Below the pieces are notes generated by a model that worked only from the letters and a program-made list of their open reading frames with translations, did not search any database and had not been told where the DNA came from. The position numbers were made by a program, and so were the translations under genes. Below, piece after piece: positions 14,697 through 24,083 of a DNA stretch of 64,000 bases (positions are counted from its first letter, which is position 1; each line of letters starts with the position of its first letter). The DNA lies in the NCBI GenBank assembly GCA_963974715.1, contig CAXBDK010000017.1, positions 21,493-85,492 on the forward strand, in the 5' to 3' direction. The DNA is from Sediminicola sp963974715 (GTDB lineage: Bacteria; Bacteroidota; Bacteroidia; Flavobacteriales; Flavobacteriaceae).

Positions 14697-16937
14697 ATGG
14701 ACGACAAAACGCATGCAGATGCAAAAGTGGGGGAAATGAACGATGCCGCCGCCAAATGCCCCTACCTGGGCGGAGGATTAAAGACCACGGCGGGCGGAGG
14801 GACCTCCAACCGCGATTGGTGGCCCAACCAGTTAAAGTTGAACATCCTGCGCCAACATTCCAACCTGACCAACCCCATGGGGGAGGATTTCGACTATGCG
14901 GCAGTATTTAAATCGCTGGACCTGAATGCCGTAAAACAGGACCTTTTTAAAGCACTTACCACTTCACAGGACTGGTGGCCGGCGGATTACGGCCATTATG
15001 GGCCCTTTATTATCCGGATGGCATGGCACAGTGCCGGAACCTACCGTATTGCCGATGGCCGTGGCGGTGCAGGCTCCGGATCGCAGCGTTTTGCCCCTTT
15101 GAACAGTTGGCCCGATAATGCCAACCTGGACAAGGCGCGACTCCTGTTGTGGCCCGTAAAACAGAAATATGGCAATAACATCTCTTGGGCCGACCTTATG
15201 ATCTTGGCCGGGAACTGTGCCCTGGAATCCATGGGCCTTAAGACCTTCGGGTTTGCCGGGGGACGGGAAGATGTCTGGGAACCCGAGGAGGATATCTATT
15301 GGGGCCCCGAAAGCGAATGGCTGGGGGACAAACGGTATACCGGCGATCGGGAACTGGAAAATCCCCTTGGTGCCGTGCAAATGGGCCTTATCTACGTGAA
15401 TCCCGAAGGTCCCAACGGAAATCCGGATCCCCTGGGCTCGGCACGTGACATCCGGGAAACCTTTGGCCGTATGGCGATGAACGATTACGAGACCGTGGCG
15501 CTGATCGCGGGCGGACATACCTTTGGGAAGACCCACGGGGCCGCCGATCCTTCCGTATATGTGGAAGCGGAACCTGCGGGCGCCGGCATTGTGGAACAGG
15601 GACTCGGATGGCGCAATAAATTCGGTACCGGAAATGCCGGTGATACCATCACCAGTGGCCTGGAAGGGGCCTGGACCACCACGCCCACCCAATGGAGCAA
15701 CAATTATTTTGAGAACCTCTTCGGGTTCGACTGGGAACTTACCAAGAGTCCCGCAGGGGCGCACCAGTGGAAACCAAAGGACAATGGCGGGGCTGGCACC
15801 GTACCCGATGCGCACGACCCGTCCAAGCGCCATGCACCTTTTATGCTGACCTCGGATATCGCCCTAAAGGCGGACCCTGCCTATGAAAAAATTTCCAGGC
15901 ACTTTTTTGAGAATCCGGACGAATTCGCCGATGCCTTTTCAAGGGCCTGGTTCAAGCTAACGCACCGTGATATGGGACCGATCCAACGGTATCTGGGACC
16001 GGAAGTGCCACAGGAGACCTTGATCTGGCAGGACCCGATCCCGGCCGTGGACCATCCCTTGGTCAATGAAACCGACATTGCGGAACTAAAAAGACGTTTA
16101 CTGGCCTCCGGCCTGTCCATTTCCGAGCTGGTCACCACGGCTTGGGCCAGTGCCGCTACCTTTAGGGGCTCCGACAAACGCGGGGGTGCCAATGGGGCCC
16201 GCTTGCGACTGGCGCCACAAAAGGACTGGGAAGTCAACAACCCCCCACAATTGGCCAAGGTACTGCAGGTACTGGAAGGTATCCAAAGCGAGTTCAACAA
16301 TGCCCAGCAGGACGGTAAAAAAGTATCCCTGGCGGATCTGATCGTCCTTGGGGGATCGGCAGCCGTGGAACAGGCCGCCAGAAATGGCGGGCACCCCATT
16401 GCCGTCCCCTTTACACCGGGACGCGGCGATGCCACTGCCGAACAGACCGATAGGGAGGCCTTTGACGCCCTGGAACCGGCTGCGGACGGGTTCCGTAACT
16501 ACCTGAACACACAACACGAGGCCTCCGCTGAGTCGCTCTTGGTGGACAGGGCCCAACTGCTGACGCTCACCGCTCCCGAAATGACGGTCTTGGTGGGCGG
16601 ACTCAGGGTCTTGGGCGCCAATTACGATCGTTCCTCCAACGGTAGGTTTACCACCAAAGAGGATGCCCTAACCAACGATTTCTTCGTAAACCTGTTGGAT
16701 ATGGGGACCACTTGGAAGGCGACCTCCGAAAAAGAGGAATTCTTTGAGGGGCACGACCGTGTTACCGGCCAGCTTAAATGGACCGGTAGCAGGGTGGACC
16801 TTATTTTTGGTTCCAACTCCGAACTACGGGCCTTGGCAGAGGTGTACGCATACCAAAACTCCCAAAAGAAGTTTGTGGAACACTTTGTAGCGGCCTGGAC
16901 CAAAGTAATGGACCTTGATCGATATGATGTGAAGTAA
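14697..16937 (+). CDS. katG: Catalase-peroxidase KatG
   Basis: A 746-aa bifunctional haem catalase-peroxidase, full length for the family (two peroxidase-like halves). It detoxifies hydrogen peroxide. Key residues are all present: distal Arg107, Trp110 and His111 (RMAWHSAGTYR); Tyr233 (GLIYVNPEGPNG) and Met259 (GRMAMND), which with Trp110 form the Trp-Tyr-Met adduct needed for catalase activity; and proximal haem ligand His274 (GGHTFGKTHG). No signal peptide is seen, so it should be cytoplasmic. It is monocistronic, with a strong terminator directly downstream. Its G+C content is clearly higher than that of the adjacent defence operon, marking the island's right edge. Confidence 0.97.
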   Translation: MDDKTHADAKVGEMNDAAAKCPYLGGGLKTTAGGGTSNRDWWPNQLKLNILRQHSNLTNPMGEDFDYAAVFKSLDLNAVKQDLFKALTTSQDWWPADYGHYGPFIIRMAWHSAGTYRIADGRGGAGSGSQRFAPLNSWPDNANLDKARLLLWPVKQKYGNNISWADLMILAGNCALESMGLKTFGFAGGREDVWEPEEDIYWGPESEWLGDKRYTGDRELENPLGAVQMGLIYVNPEGPNGNPDPLGSARDIRETFGRMAMNDYETVALIAGGHTFGKTHGAADPSVYVEAEPAGAGIVEQGLGWRNKFGTGNAGDTITSGLEGAWTTTPTQWSNNYFENLFGFDWELTKSPAGAHQWKPKDNGGAGTVPDAHDPSKRHAPFMLTSDIALKADPAYEKISRHFFENPDEFADAFSRAWFKLTHRDMGPIQRYLGPEVPQETLIWQDPIPAVDHPLVNETDIAELKRRLLASGLSISELVTTAWASAATFRGSDKRGGANGARLRLAPQKDWEVNNPPQLAKVLQVLEGIQSEFNNAQQDGKKVSLADLIVLGGSAAVEQAARNGGHPIAVPFTPGRGDATAEQTDREAFDALEPAADGFRNYLNTQHEASAESLLVDRAQLLTLTAPEMTVLVGGLRVLGANYDRSSNGRFTTKEDALTNDFFVNLLDMGTTWKATSEKEEFFEGHDRVTGQLKWTGSRVDLIFGSNSELRALAEVYAYQNSQKKFVEHFVAAWTKVMDLDRYDVK

Positions 16938-16963
16938 CAATTAATTTTGTTTATCGTTCATAA

Positions 16964-16992
16964 GGTGGCCCGGAAACGGGCCACCTTTTTTT
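16964..16992 (+). terminator. katG: Rho-independent terminator of katG
   Basis: GGTGGCCCG (16964-16972), a GAAA loop and CGGGCCACC (16977-16985) are followed by seven T: a perfect 9-bp GC-rich stem. Confidence 0.95.
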
Positions 16993-17028
16993 ATTGCCCA
17001 ATTTTACGGCCACATAAAATTGGGCAAT
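16993..17028. repeat. 14-bp perfect inverted repeat
   Basis: ATTGCCCAATTTTA (16993-17006) and TAAAATTGGGCAAT (17015-17028) surround an 8-nt loop. It lies right after the katG terminator, at the border of a duplicated non-coding stretch, and could mark the end of an element. Confidence 0.7.
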
Positions 17029-17065
17029 GACCCTCCGAATCCGCCAACCGGCGGAGAAGGGGGAC

Positions 17066-17341
17066 CCCGCTGGCGCGGATTTAAGGTTGCAATCCGTGCC
17101 TTGTTCCATTTGATAAAAGGCCTAATTTTAGCAACAATGAACTTTATGCCCACTGCCAAGTAGGCTTCTAGAATAGAGCATTGTCCATCTATGCCCATTT
17201 TAAATCCGTTTTCAGCCCCTAAGGTGTAGTTTGTCCCATGTATTTTAAAGCTTCTACCAAACCGCGTGAGGGATTGAGGTATTTGTCTGAGCTCCTTTTT
17301 GTCCCTTGACAAAAAGAGCGAGTACCGAAATCCCGACCCGA
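17066..17341. repeat. Degenerate direct duplication, copy A
   Basis: Copy A of a roughly 270-base non-coding sequence repeated at 17434-17706. The first 36 bases are identical, the middle has diverged with small indels, and the end (GGTATTTGTCTGAGCTCC..., GCGAGTACCGAAATCCCGACCC) is again close to copy B. It contains a TTTTTGTC/GACAAAAA hairpin. A short minus-strand frame overlaps it (17004-17312), but copy B does not preserve that frame, so I do not call a gene. Origin is unknown; a decayed mobile element is possible. Confidence 0.65.
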
Positions 17342-17433
17342 CAGGGACACGCCCAGAAAACCACCATTCCTTCTTGCGTTACTGCTTTTCATTTAAAACT
17401 TTGTAGATGTCCCCTTATCAGTTTCTCTTTTTG

Positions 17434-17706
17434 CCCCGCTGGCGCGGATTTAAGGTTGCAATCCGTGCCTGTTCCATTTGATAAAAGGCCTAATTTTAGC
17501 AGCATAGAACTTTATGCCCCCCGCCCAAGTAGGCTTAGAGAATGGCGCATGTTCCATCCATCCCCATTTTTAAGCCCATAAGGCATGAAGATTGTCCCTG
17601 TAGACTTTCAAAAGGTTTCATCGATCCGCACAAGGGATCGAGGTATTTGTCCGAGCTCCTTTTTGTCCCTTGACAAAAGAGCGAGTACCGAAAGCCCGAC
17701 CCGTCC
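17434..17706. repeat. Degenerate direct duplication, copy B
   Basis: Copy B of the sequence at 17066-17341, starting about 368 bases later. Drift between copies includes small insertions and deletions that break any common reading frame. It is followed by a CCGTCCGCTTAGGCGG palindrome-like segment. Confidence 0.65.
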
Positions 17707-18109
17707 GTCCGCTTAGGCGGAAAGGGCACCCCCAAAAATCCCTGTCCATCTTTACTTTAATTGAGCTGTAGTTTGCCCACCCACCGGCGTATCAAATTCG
17801 GGTCCAAGACCGACCCTTTTTTTGGCTCAAAAATCACCTCTTTTTTCATCTTAAAAATGGTTAAAATTTAAAAGGGGGCAAAGCCCTATCAAAGCCGTAT
17901 CAAAGCCGTATCAAAGCCGTACCAAAGTCGGGGCTAAAACGGCCCCTTTTTTAACCCGGAATTCCCTCTATAAGTTCACCTAAGAAAACCCCTGAAAAAA
18001 CACCCGGAAACCTTGCATCTTTCGACCCTGTGTAGGAGGTCCATGTTCCTATCCTCAAGGGGGCAGGGGTGGGCAATATCAGCAGCTGTGCACGGATACA
18101 ATTATTCGG
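17707..18109. other. Non-coding stretch upstream of M13 peptidase
   Basis: Apart from the 11-nt tandem units I see no gene. The part around 17935-17990 is C/A-rich with runs of T. It ends in the promoter of the peptidase gene. Confidence 0.6.
17888..17931. repeat. Four tandem 11-nt units
   Basis: ATCAAAGCCGT occurs three times in a row from 17888 and is followed by a variant fourth unit, ACCAAAGTCGG. The array sits in gene-free DNA upstream of the M13 peptidase. An 11-base period is close to one helical turn, so protein-binding or slippage origins are both possible. Confidence 0.75.
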
Positions 18110-18117
18110 TATATTTG
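18110..18117 (+). promoter_or_regulatory. -7 promoter box of M13 peptidase gene
   Basis: TATATTTG is an exact match to TAnnTTTG, ending 18 bases before the ATG. Confidence 0.6.
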
Positions 18118-18135
18118 TAAGAAAGCACCAACCTT

Positions 18136-20145
18136 ATGAAAACATTTTTATACCTGATCCCAATACTGGCCCTGATCTCCTGTCAGGAAAAAAAAGAAGA
18201 ACCGCAACCTTCCCACATCGATTTTACGGGAATAACGGACTCCATCAGACCGGGGGACAATTTCTTTATGCACGTCAACAAGATCTGGTACGACAGTATA
18301 CAGATCGCCGAGGACCAGGTAGGGGTGGGGTCCTATAGCTTTTTGAACATTCCCCAGAAAATACTGCTGCAGAATATTTTGGAGGAGGTTTCTTCCGAGC
18401 AGCATGCCAACGGAAGTGTGGAGCAGAAAGTGGGGGATTTTTATGCCTCCGGGATGGATACGGCCCGGATAAACCAACGCGGCCATGAGCCCCTAACACC
18501 TTTAATGCAACGAATCGAGGACATTGGCGACCGGCAGGGGGTCATGGATTTCGTGACCCAGGAAATGGAAGCGGGCAATACGTCCCTGATCCAATTATCG
18601 GTCTATGCGGACAATAAAAATAGCGGTATCAACATCCTACATGTCGGTCAAGCCGGATTGGGGCTTCCGGACCGGGATTATTACTTTAAAACCGATTCCG
18701 TTACCGTGGGGATCCAAAATGCCTATAAAAAATACATCGCCCGGTTATTGGAACTGACGGGGCAGGAAAATGCGGCTGCAAAAGCGGAAACGGTCTATGA
18801 CCTTGAAAAACGGTTGGCGGAAGTCCACAAAACCCGGATAGAACGGAGGAACGTCCAAGAAAATTACCATAAGTTTTCGGTGGCGGATATGACACGGAAG
18901 GAACCCAACATCGACTGGAAAAAAATGCTGGACACCCTGCAATTGCAGGCGGATTCCGTGGATGTACAGCAACCGGCCTACTACCAAAAACTGAACGAAC
19001 TGTTGGGCACCGTTTCCGTGGCGGACTGGAAAACATACCTGACCGTACATACCATAGACCACTATGCCGACTTTCTGAGCACTCCTTTTGAACAGGCCGT
19101 TTTTGAATACAACAAGGTGCTGTACGGACAGTCGCAACAACAGCCCCGTGCCCAATTGATGGTGGCACAGGTGGACCGTCAGTTGGGATTTGCCCTGGGC
19201 CAATTATATGTAAAAAGGTATTTTGACGAGGCGGCCAAGCAACGGGTGCTGGACCTGGTGAACAACCTGCAAAAGGCCTTTGAGAACAGGATGGCAAAAT
19301 TGGACTGGATGAGCGACAGCACCAAGGTAAAAGCCAGGGAAAAACTATATTCCATCACCAAAAAAATAGGGTATCCGGACGTATGGCGGGAATACGACGT
19401 TGCCATAAACAGGGACAAGTTCTTTGAAAACGTAGTGGCCCTGCAGCGGAACGATTACCGCTACGAGACCGAACAATTGGGCAAGGCGCCCGACAGGACC
19501 ATCTGGGGAACGACCCCTTCCACGGTAACGGCCTATTACAGGGCCTCGCTCAACGAGATCGTATTCCCCGCCGGGATCCTACAGTTCCCATATTTTGATC
19601 CGGCGGCCGATGATGCCGTTAACTACGGCGGGATCGGCATGGTGATCGGTCATGAGCTGACCCATGCGTTTGACGATAACGGGGCCCAATACGACAAGGA
19701 TGGCAACCTAAAGAATTGGTGGACGGAACAGGACCTGGTACGGTTCAAGGAAAAGACACAGGAATTGATCGAACGTTACGACAGCTTTACGGTACTGGAC
19801 AGTGTACATGTTAAAGGTGCCCTTTCCATTGGGGAAAATACGGCGGACAACGGGGGGATCGCCATAGCGTACGATGCCTTTAAAATGACGGAACAGGGAC
19901 AGGATACCGTGCGGATCAACGGGTATACGCCAGACCAGCGGTTCTTTTTGTCCATTGCCCGAATATGGCGGGTGAAGACCCGGGACGCCTTTATGCGCAA
20001 CTATGTGAACACCAATTCGCATTCGCCCGCCATTTGGCGCGTAAACGGTCCCTTGATGAACTTTACGCCCTTTTATCAGGCCTTTGATGTACGGCAGGGC
20101 GATGAAAATTATCGGCCCCAGGAGGAACGGATCAGGATTTGGTAA
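18136..20145 (+). CDS. M13 family metallopeptidase (neprilysin/PepO-like) lipoprotein
   Basis: A 669-aa zinc metalloendopeptidase of family M13. The N-terminus MKTFLYLIPILALISC ends in a lipobox (LISC), predicting a lipid-anchored protein exported across the inner membrane. The N-terminal M13 domain spans the first ~430 residues. The catalytic domain has the zinc motif HELTH (GHELTHAFDDNG, near 505), the third ligand region GENTADNGG (near 565), and the C-terminal substrate-binding RVNGPLMN segment. Family members cut small peptides. Size and motifs are complete. The next gene starts at the last base of its stop codon, so the two are translationally coupled. Confidence 0.95.
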   Translation: MKTFLYLIPILALISCQEKKEEPQPSHIDFTGITDSIRPGDNFFMHVNKIWYDSIQIAEDQVGVGSYSFLNIPQKILLQNILEEVSSEQHANGSVEQKVGDFYASGMDTARINQRGHEPLTPLMQRIEDIGDRQGVMDFVTQEMEAGNTSLIQLSVYADNKNSGINILHVGQAGLGLPDRDYYFKTDSVTVGIQNAYKKYIARLLELTGQENAAAKAETVYDLEKRLAEVHKTRIERRNVQENYHKFSVADMTRKEPNIDWKKMLDTLQLQADSVDVQQPAYYQKLNELLGTVSVADWKTYLTVHTIDHYADFLSTPFEQAVFEYNKVLYGQSQQQPRAQLMVAQVDRQLGFALGQLYVKRYFDEAAKQRVLDLVNNLQKAFENRMAKLDWMSDSTKVKAREKLYSITKKIGYPDVWREYDVAINRDKFFENVVALQRNDYRYETEQLGKAPDRTIWGTTPSTVTAYYRASLNEIVFPAGILQFPYFDPAADDAVNYGGIGMVIGHELTHAFDDNGAQYDKDGNLKNWWTEQDLVRFKEKTQELIERYDSFTVLDSVHVKGALSIGENTADNGGIAIAYDAFKMTEQGQDTVRINGYTPDQRFFLSIARIWRVKTRDAFMRNYVNTNSHSPAIWRVNGPLMNFTPFYQAFDVRQGDENYRPQEERIRIW

Positions 20146-20708
20146 TGGTGTTGGCCCTCTTTAAAACGGACGGGGGAATCTACAATCTAAGGATCGTACC
20201 GCCCGAACCGGTTTTTGGGGAAATCAGCGAAATCAAAAGACGGTTCGAAGCCGTTTTTGGAAAACAGCCCCTTTCCGTCTCAAAACCCCATATTACCTTG
20301 GCATCCTTCAAAATGGATCGACAGGATGAGGGCATATTGTTAAATACGTTCAGTCGACTGGAAACCGTTGGAAAATTCCAATTGGAAATACAGGGGTTCG
20401 ACAATTTTGGAGAAGGCAGCACCGTATTTCTGTTGAAAGTTATTAAGTCCAGGGAGCTGGAAAAAATACAAAGGGACCTTAAAGTTTTATGGACCACAAA
20501 TCTTCGTAGAAAACCCACAACTTTAACGTTACCGGATAGGCCCCATATCACCATTTCCAAGACCCATGGAAAGGAAATGATGGACAAAAGCCTGGCATTT
20601 TTTCGGAAGATGGATTATAAGAGGCGGTTTGAAGTGGCACAGTTGACATTGGTTTCAAGATATGCGGGCGGACGCTGGGATTCCGAACATCAGATCAAAC
20701 TGGTTTAG
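20145..20708 (+). CDS. 2H phosphoesterase / 2'-5' RNA ligase family protein
   Basis: A 187-aa cytoplasmic protein with the two HxT motifs that define 2H phosphoesterases: HIT at 49-51 (SKPHITLASF) and HIT at 134-136 (DRPHITISKT). The family opens 2',3'-cyclic phosphates or acts on 2'-5' RNA links; the actual substrate is unknown. The ATG at 20145 shares one base with the stop of the M13 peptidase (TAATG), indicating coupled translation, though the two functions have no obvious link. A TTG six bases upstream is a less likely start. Confidence 0.85.
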   Translation: MVLALFKTDGGIYNLRIVPPEPVFGEISEIKRRFEAVFGKQPLSVSKPHITLASFKMDRQDEGILLNTFSRLETVGKFQLEIQGFDNFGEGSTVFLLKVIKSRELEKIQRDLKVLWTTNLRRKPTTLTLPDRPHITISKTHGKEMMDKSLAFFRKMDYKRRFEVAQLTLVSRYAGGRWDSEHQIKLV

Positions 20709-20832
20709 GGAGCAGGGGGGATCCTTTTCGCTATTTTGCCGGAAGAAGGATAGGAGGGAAGATCGATTTTTTGAGCCTGTCTGCCCTAGTTCCCTTTTGC
20801 CCTTCATGCAATTACACCTTAGCGACTTTGAT

Positions 20833-22929
20833 TTAGCGCTTGATGATCTTAAAAGTGTGCGTGCGTCCCTCCGATAGTACATGTACAAAATACAGTCCGG
20901 AAGTGAGCATATCCAAATGAACGGGATCATCTTTTCCGGCGTTCGTTTTTGCGCTTAGGGCGAGCAGCCCGCCAGAGCTATAAATCCTTATTTCCGCCGT
21001 TTCAAATTGTCCCGATAAATTAAGTTCTCCCGAGGTCATCGTTGGATAGAGGGCGAGGGTTGGACAGTCTTCCATGAAGTTCCCTGTAGTTTTATCATAA
21101 CAAGGATCATCTTCATTAACTGGATCATCGGCACCGTCATCACCGGGCATCACGAGTTCCGATATGTGTTGGGACCATACCCCCCAAGCATACGTTCCTG
21201 CGAACAATATACCATCCTTAAGAAAAATCTTGTTTGTGTATTTCTCCATGTTATCTCCAAAGCTATACCACGAATCCCTGCCCGCCTTCATGGCAAGTAC
21301 CCCACTGTTCGTTGCAGCATACACTATATCATCCTGTATAATTATATCATGCACCGAGTTCGTCCCCGAGGTCGTAAATCGGCCCCAATTTTGGCCCATA
21401 TCCGAACTGATATAAAGCCCATGGGGGGTGGCGGCATATAGCTCTTCGTCCACCAGTTCAATATCGGTTATATAAAAGAACCCATTGGAAATTGAAATAT
21501 CCGTCCAATTCTCTCCTAGGTCCGTAGAAAAGAATAGCTCACCATTGGCGGTCGCGGAGATGATTTTTTGCCCTTCCATTAAAATGCTGGTATAGGATGT
21601 ATCCGTATTCAGGCCTATTGCAGGGACCATATTCCAAGTTTCGCCCCTATCGGAGGAAAGGTACATTCCGGTCCCAGCTACGGAGCATGCAAAAATTCCA
21701 TTGTTGTAGGCGAGGGCATCTGCACTTTTATTTGTCCCTGGATCTAGTATTCTTACCCAATTGGCGCCATTGTTGCCAGAAGAATAGACACCCCCTCCCG
21801 TGGCAATATATAACGTATCGCCAACATTGACAATTTCCTTTATATCCATGGCGTTCAATGCATCTATTCCAGTATTGATTTCTGTCCAGGACCCACCGTT
21901 ATCATCAGATCGGAACAGACCATTTGCGGAAGTTCCCGCAAACAGCTTGTTATCATTCCTGGCAAAGGCAGTGATGTGCTGGGCCTTTATGCCTGCACTG
22001 TTGAACGCCCAATTGGCCCCGTCGTCCATGGATTCGTAATTCCCTCTCGTGGAGTTCAGTATAATTTTACCATTCGATACCAGCATATCGTTCAAGCTAA
22101 TTTTTTCGTTTGGTAATATGGGCCCGTTCCAATTGGTTCCATTATCCTCCGTATAATAATATCCATGTCCGGTAACGGCATAGAATTTATCTTGTTCCCC
22201 GGCCATACTTACTATGGTGCTCCCATTTCCAACCGCCGTATGGGACCATGAGGCAAGATTATCATTGGAAGCAAAGAGTTGTCCATCGCTGGCAATATAA
22301 AAAATGCCATTATGGACGGTCATCGACCTAATGCCATTGGGGGACAGACCGGGAATATCGATGCGATTCCAAATCCCATTGCTGTTTTCATATTCAAACA
22401 ATCCGCCTGCAGTTCCTACATATATTTTTGAATTGAAGTGGACAAATGCATTGATCTGTTTTTCGGAAACATTTATACTTTCCATCGCCCAATTTGCCCC
22501 ATAATCCGAAGAATGGAAGACTTTCTGGTCGAAATTTCCAATAAATACATCCGGACCAAGGGCAAATACGGTCCATACACTTTGCGTATCGATTCCGTTA
22601 TTGGCGGGCATCCAGCTCATCCCTCCATCCATGGAACGATATAGCCCATAATCATAAAGTGCTGCATAAATGTTACCGCTATCGCTGGCAATATCGTTGA
22701 CATGTGCTTGATCTGGCAATCCCGTAGTACTGGGCAGCCACGTCAATCCATTATCTTCAGATCTATATATCCCCCCTGCGCCCGAGGATAGGAGCAATAC
22801 ATCGTTAACTTTGATAATACCATTTGTATAACCTCCTTCGGGTCCCGAGGACTGATTCCATTGTGAGTGGGATAAAATAGCAGACAAAAGGCTTCCCAAT
22901 AAAAGAATTAAAGGTCTTGAACGTGGCAT
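20833..22929 (-). CDS. T9SS-secreted protein with BNR/propeller-type repeats
   Basis: A 698-aa secreted protein. It has a signal peptide (MPRSRPLILLLGSLLSAILSHS), then about ten repeats carrying the BNR/Asp-box-like motif S-x-D-x-G-x-x-W (RSEDNGLTW, RSMDGGMSW, HSSDYGANW, YTEDNGTNW, RSDDNGGSW, SSDRGETW, STDLGENW, SSDMGQNW and others), predicting one or two beta-propellers like sialidase or photosystem-stability folds. A short acidic linker and a C-terminal type A sorting domain (about 620-698, ending in FKIIKR) follow, which targets it to the type IX secretion system. Function is unknown; no catalytic sialidase residues are evident. Confidence 0.9.
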   Translation of the reverse strand: MPRSRPLILLLGSLLSAILSHSQWNQSSGPEGGYTNGIIKVNDVLLLSSGAGGIYRSEDNGLTWLPSTTGLPDQAHVNDIASDSGNIYAALYDYGLYRSMDGGMSWMPANNGIDTQSVWTVFALGPDVFIGNFDQKVFHSSDYGANWAMESINVSEKQINAFVHFNSKIYVGTAGGLFEYENSNGIWNRIDIPGLSPNGIRSMTVHNGIFYIASDGQLFASNDNLASWSHTAVGNGSTIVSMAGEQDKFYAVTGHGYYYTEDNGTNWNGPILPNEKISLNDMLVSNGKIILNSTRGNYESMDDGANWAFNSAGIKAQHITAFARNDNKLFAGTSANGLFRSDDNGGSWTEINTGIDALNAMDIKEIVNVGDTLYIATGGGVYSSGNNGANWVRILDPGTNKSADALAYNNGIFACSVAGTGMYLSSDRGETWNMVPAIGLNTDTSYTSILMEGQKIISATANGELFFSTDLGENWTDISISNGFFYITDIELVDEELYAATPHGLYISSDMGQNWGRFTTSGTNSVHDIIIQDDIVYAATNSGVLAMKAGRDSWYSFGDNMEKYTNKIFLKDGILFAGTYAWGVWSQHISELVMPGDDGADDPVNEDDPCYDKTTGNFMEDCPTLALYPTMTSGELNLSGQFETAEIRIYSSGGLLALSAKTNAGKDDPVHLDMLTSGLYFVHVLSEGRTHTFKIIKR

Positions 22930-23114
22930 GGTTGATTTTTAGTGGTAAACATACTGGAAAGCTAACGAAAAATGGCTATAGAATAATGATTTAGGCCCAC
23001 GAATCGACCTATTGCGCTTTTTATCTTTATAATCACATTTTTATGGATGTGAAAATTGTCGTATTTTTTTGGACAAATAGTTTAAAATGATTAATTTGGT
23101 GGAAAGGTTAACAT

Positions 23115-23609
23115 ATGGCATTTAAAAGATCAGCAGGGAAATCGGAAGAAAAGGGGAAGGCAGCTTATCCAAAAGGGGAGGGGGCCGTTGGAAAAAACCT
23201 CTTGGCCGAAGTATCCTATGGGTGGAACGATGATGCCCGGGGCCTTCAATTGGTAACGGCCATCCGCAATGGTATCGATTTTGTCGGTTTTGAGTCGGTA
23301 GCTTCCAGAACGCCCCTAAAGGATCAGGATTGGGCCGCTATTTTGGACACCACATTGCGAACGCTCTTACGCTATAAAAAAGACAACAAGACCTTTGCCC
23401 CAAAACAGACCGAGAAGATCATTGAGATCCAGCAATTGATGCACTATGGGGAGAAGGTGTTCGGAAGCTTGCATTCCTTCCATTCCTGGTTGCTTATGGA
23501 GAATGTGGCCCTGGGCGGAATTGTTCCCAAGGAGCTGTTGGACACGTCCGTAGGATTGGGAATGGTCAAGGACAGTCTGGGCAGGATCGAACATGGGGTT
23601 CTGGCATGA
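23115..23609 (+). CDS. Xre/MbcA/ParS-type antitoxin of RES-Xre module
   Basis: A 164-aa protein. The N-terminus is basic and flexible. The central part (about 75-115) fits the Xre-like helical domain of these antitoxins (DQDWAAILDTTLRTLLRYKKD...). The C-terminal part is the toxin-binding DUF2384/MbcA domain (QTEKIIEIQQLMHYGEKVFGSLHSFHSWLLMENVALGGIVPKELLDT, shown here in spaced parts as QTEKIIEIQQL, YGEKVFGS, WLLMENVALGG, PKELLDT). It should neutralise the RES toxin encoded by the next gene and repress the operon. The stop overlaps the toxin start by four bases (ATGA). Confidence 0.9.
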   Translation: MAFKRSAGKSEEKGKAAYPKGEGAVGKNLLAEVSYGWNDDARGLQLVTAIRNGIDFVGFESVASRTPLKDQDWAAILDTTLRTLLRYKKDNKTFAPKQTEKIIEIQQLMHYGEKVFGSLHSFHSWLLMENVALGGIVPKELLDTSVGLGMVKDSLGRIEHGVLA

Positions 23610-24076
23610 TCCTGTACCGGATCACCAAGGGCCCGTACAAAAACGACCTTTCCGGAAGCGGGGCGGAACTGTATGGTGGCCGGTGGAACAACAAGGGCAC
23701 CAAAATGTTGTACACGGCATCATCCATTGCCCTGGCCATGACGGAAGTGGCGGTACACTTGCCCTATGGCCTGCTGCCGACGGACTATTTTGTGGTTTCC
23801 ATAAGAGTGCCCGAGGGGGAAATGGCCGTGGTTTCCGAAAAGGAACTCGAGGGTACGGGTTGGCAATCGCACCCGCCGTCCCATATCACCCAGGCCATCG
23901 GCGACCGATTTGTCGCCCAAAATACCACCTTGATCTTAAAAGTCCCCTCGGTGGTGGTCCCAGGAGATTTCAACTACTTGCTCAATCCACAACACCCATT
24001 CTTTTCCGAGGTAGAAATTGTGGAAGTACGGCCGTTTGGTTTTGATGGGCGGTTGTTCGGTAATAGGGGTGAATAG
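23606..24076 (+). CDS. RES domain toxin
   Basis: A 156-aa RES-family toxin. The hallmark GGRWNNKGTKMLYTA near residues 24-38 supplies the conserved Arg and Tyr, and ASSIALAMTEVAVHL supplies the conserved Glu region. Characterised RES toxins degrade NAD+ and arrest growth; ADP-ribosylation has also been reported for a member. Length is normal for the family and the catalytic region is intact, so it is likely functional. It is encoded 3' of and overlapping its antitoxin by 4 nt, the usual order for RES-Xre. A perfect palindrome follows eight bases after the stop. Confidence 0.92.
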   Translation: MILYRITKGPYKNDLSGSGAELYGGRWNNKGTKMLYTASSIALAMTEVAVHLPYGLLPTDYFVVSIRVPEGEMAVVSEKELEGTGWQSHPPSHITQAIGDRFVAQNTTLILKVPSVVVPGDFNYLLNPQHPFFSEVEIVEVRPFGFDGRLFGNRGE

Positions 24077-24083
24077 ACGGATG

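Noticed and set aside
14964..15833. Long minus-strand open frame (289 codons) inside katG
   Set aside because: It is a GC-codon shadow of a certain gene on the other strand, with no recognisable domain.
17004..17312. 102-codon minus-strand open frame in the duplicated stretch downstream of katG
   Set aside because: Copy B of the same sequence carries frame-breaking indels and the protein has no recognisable features.
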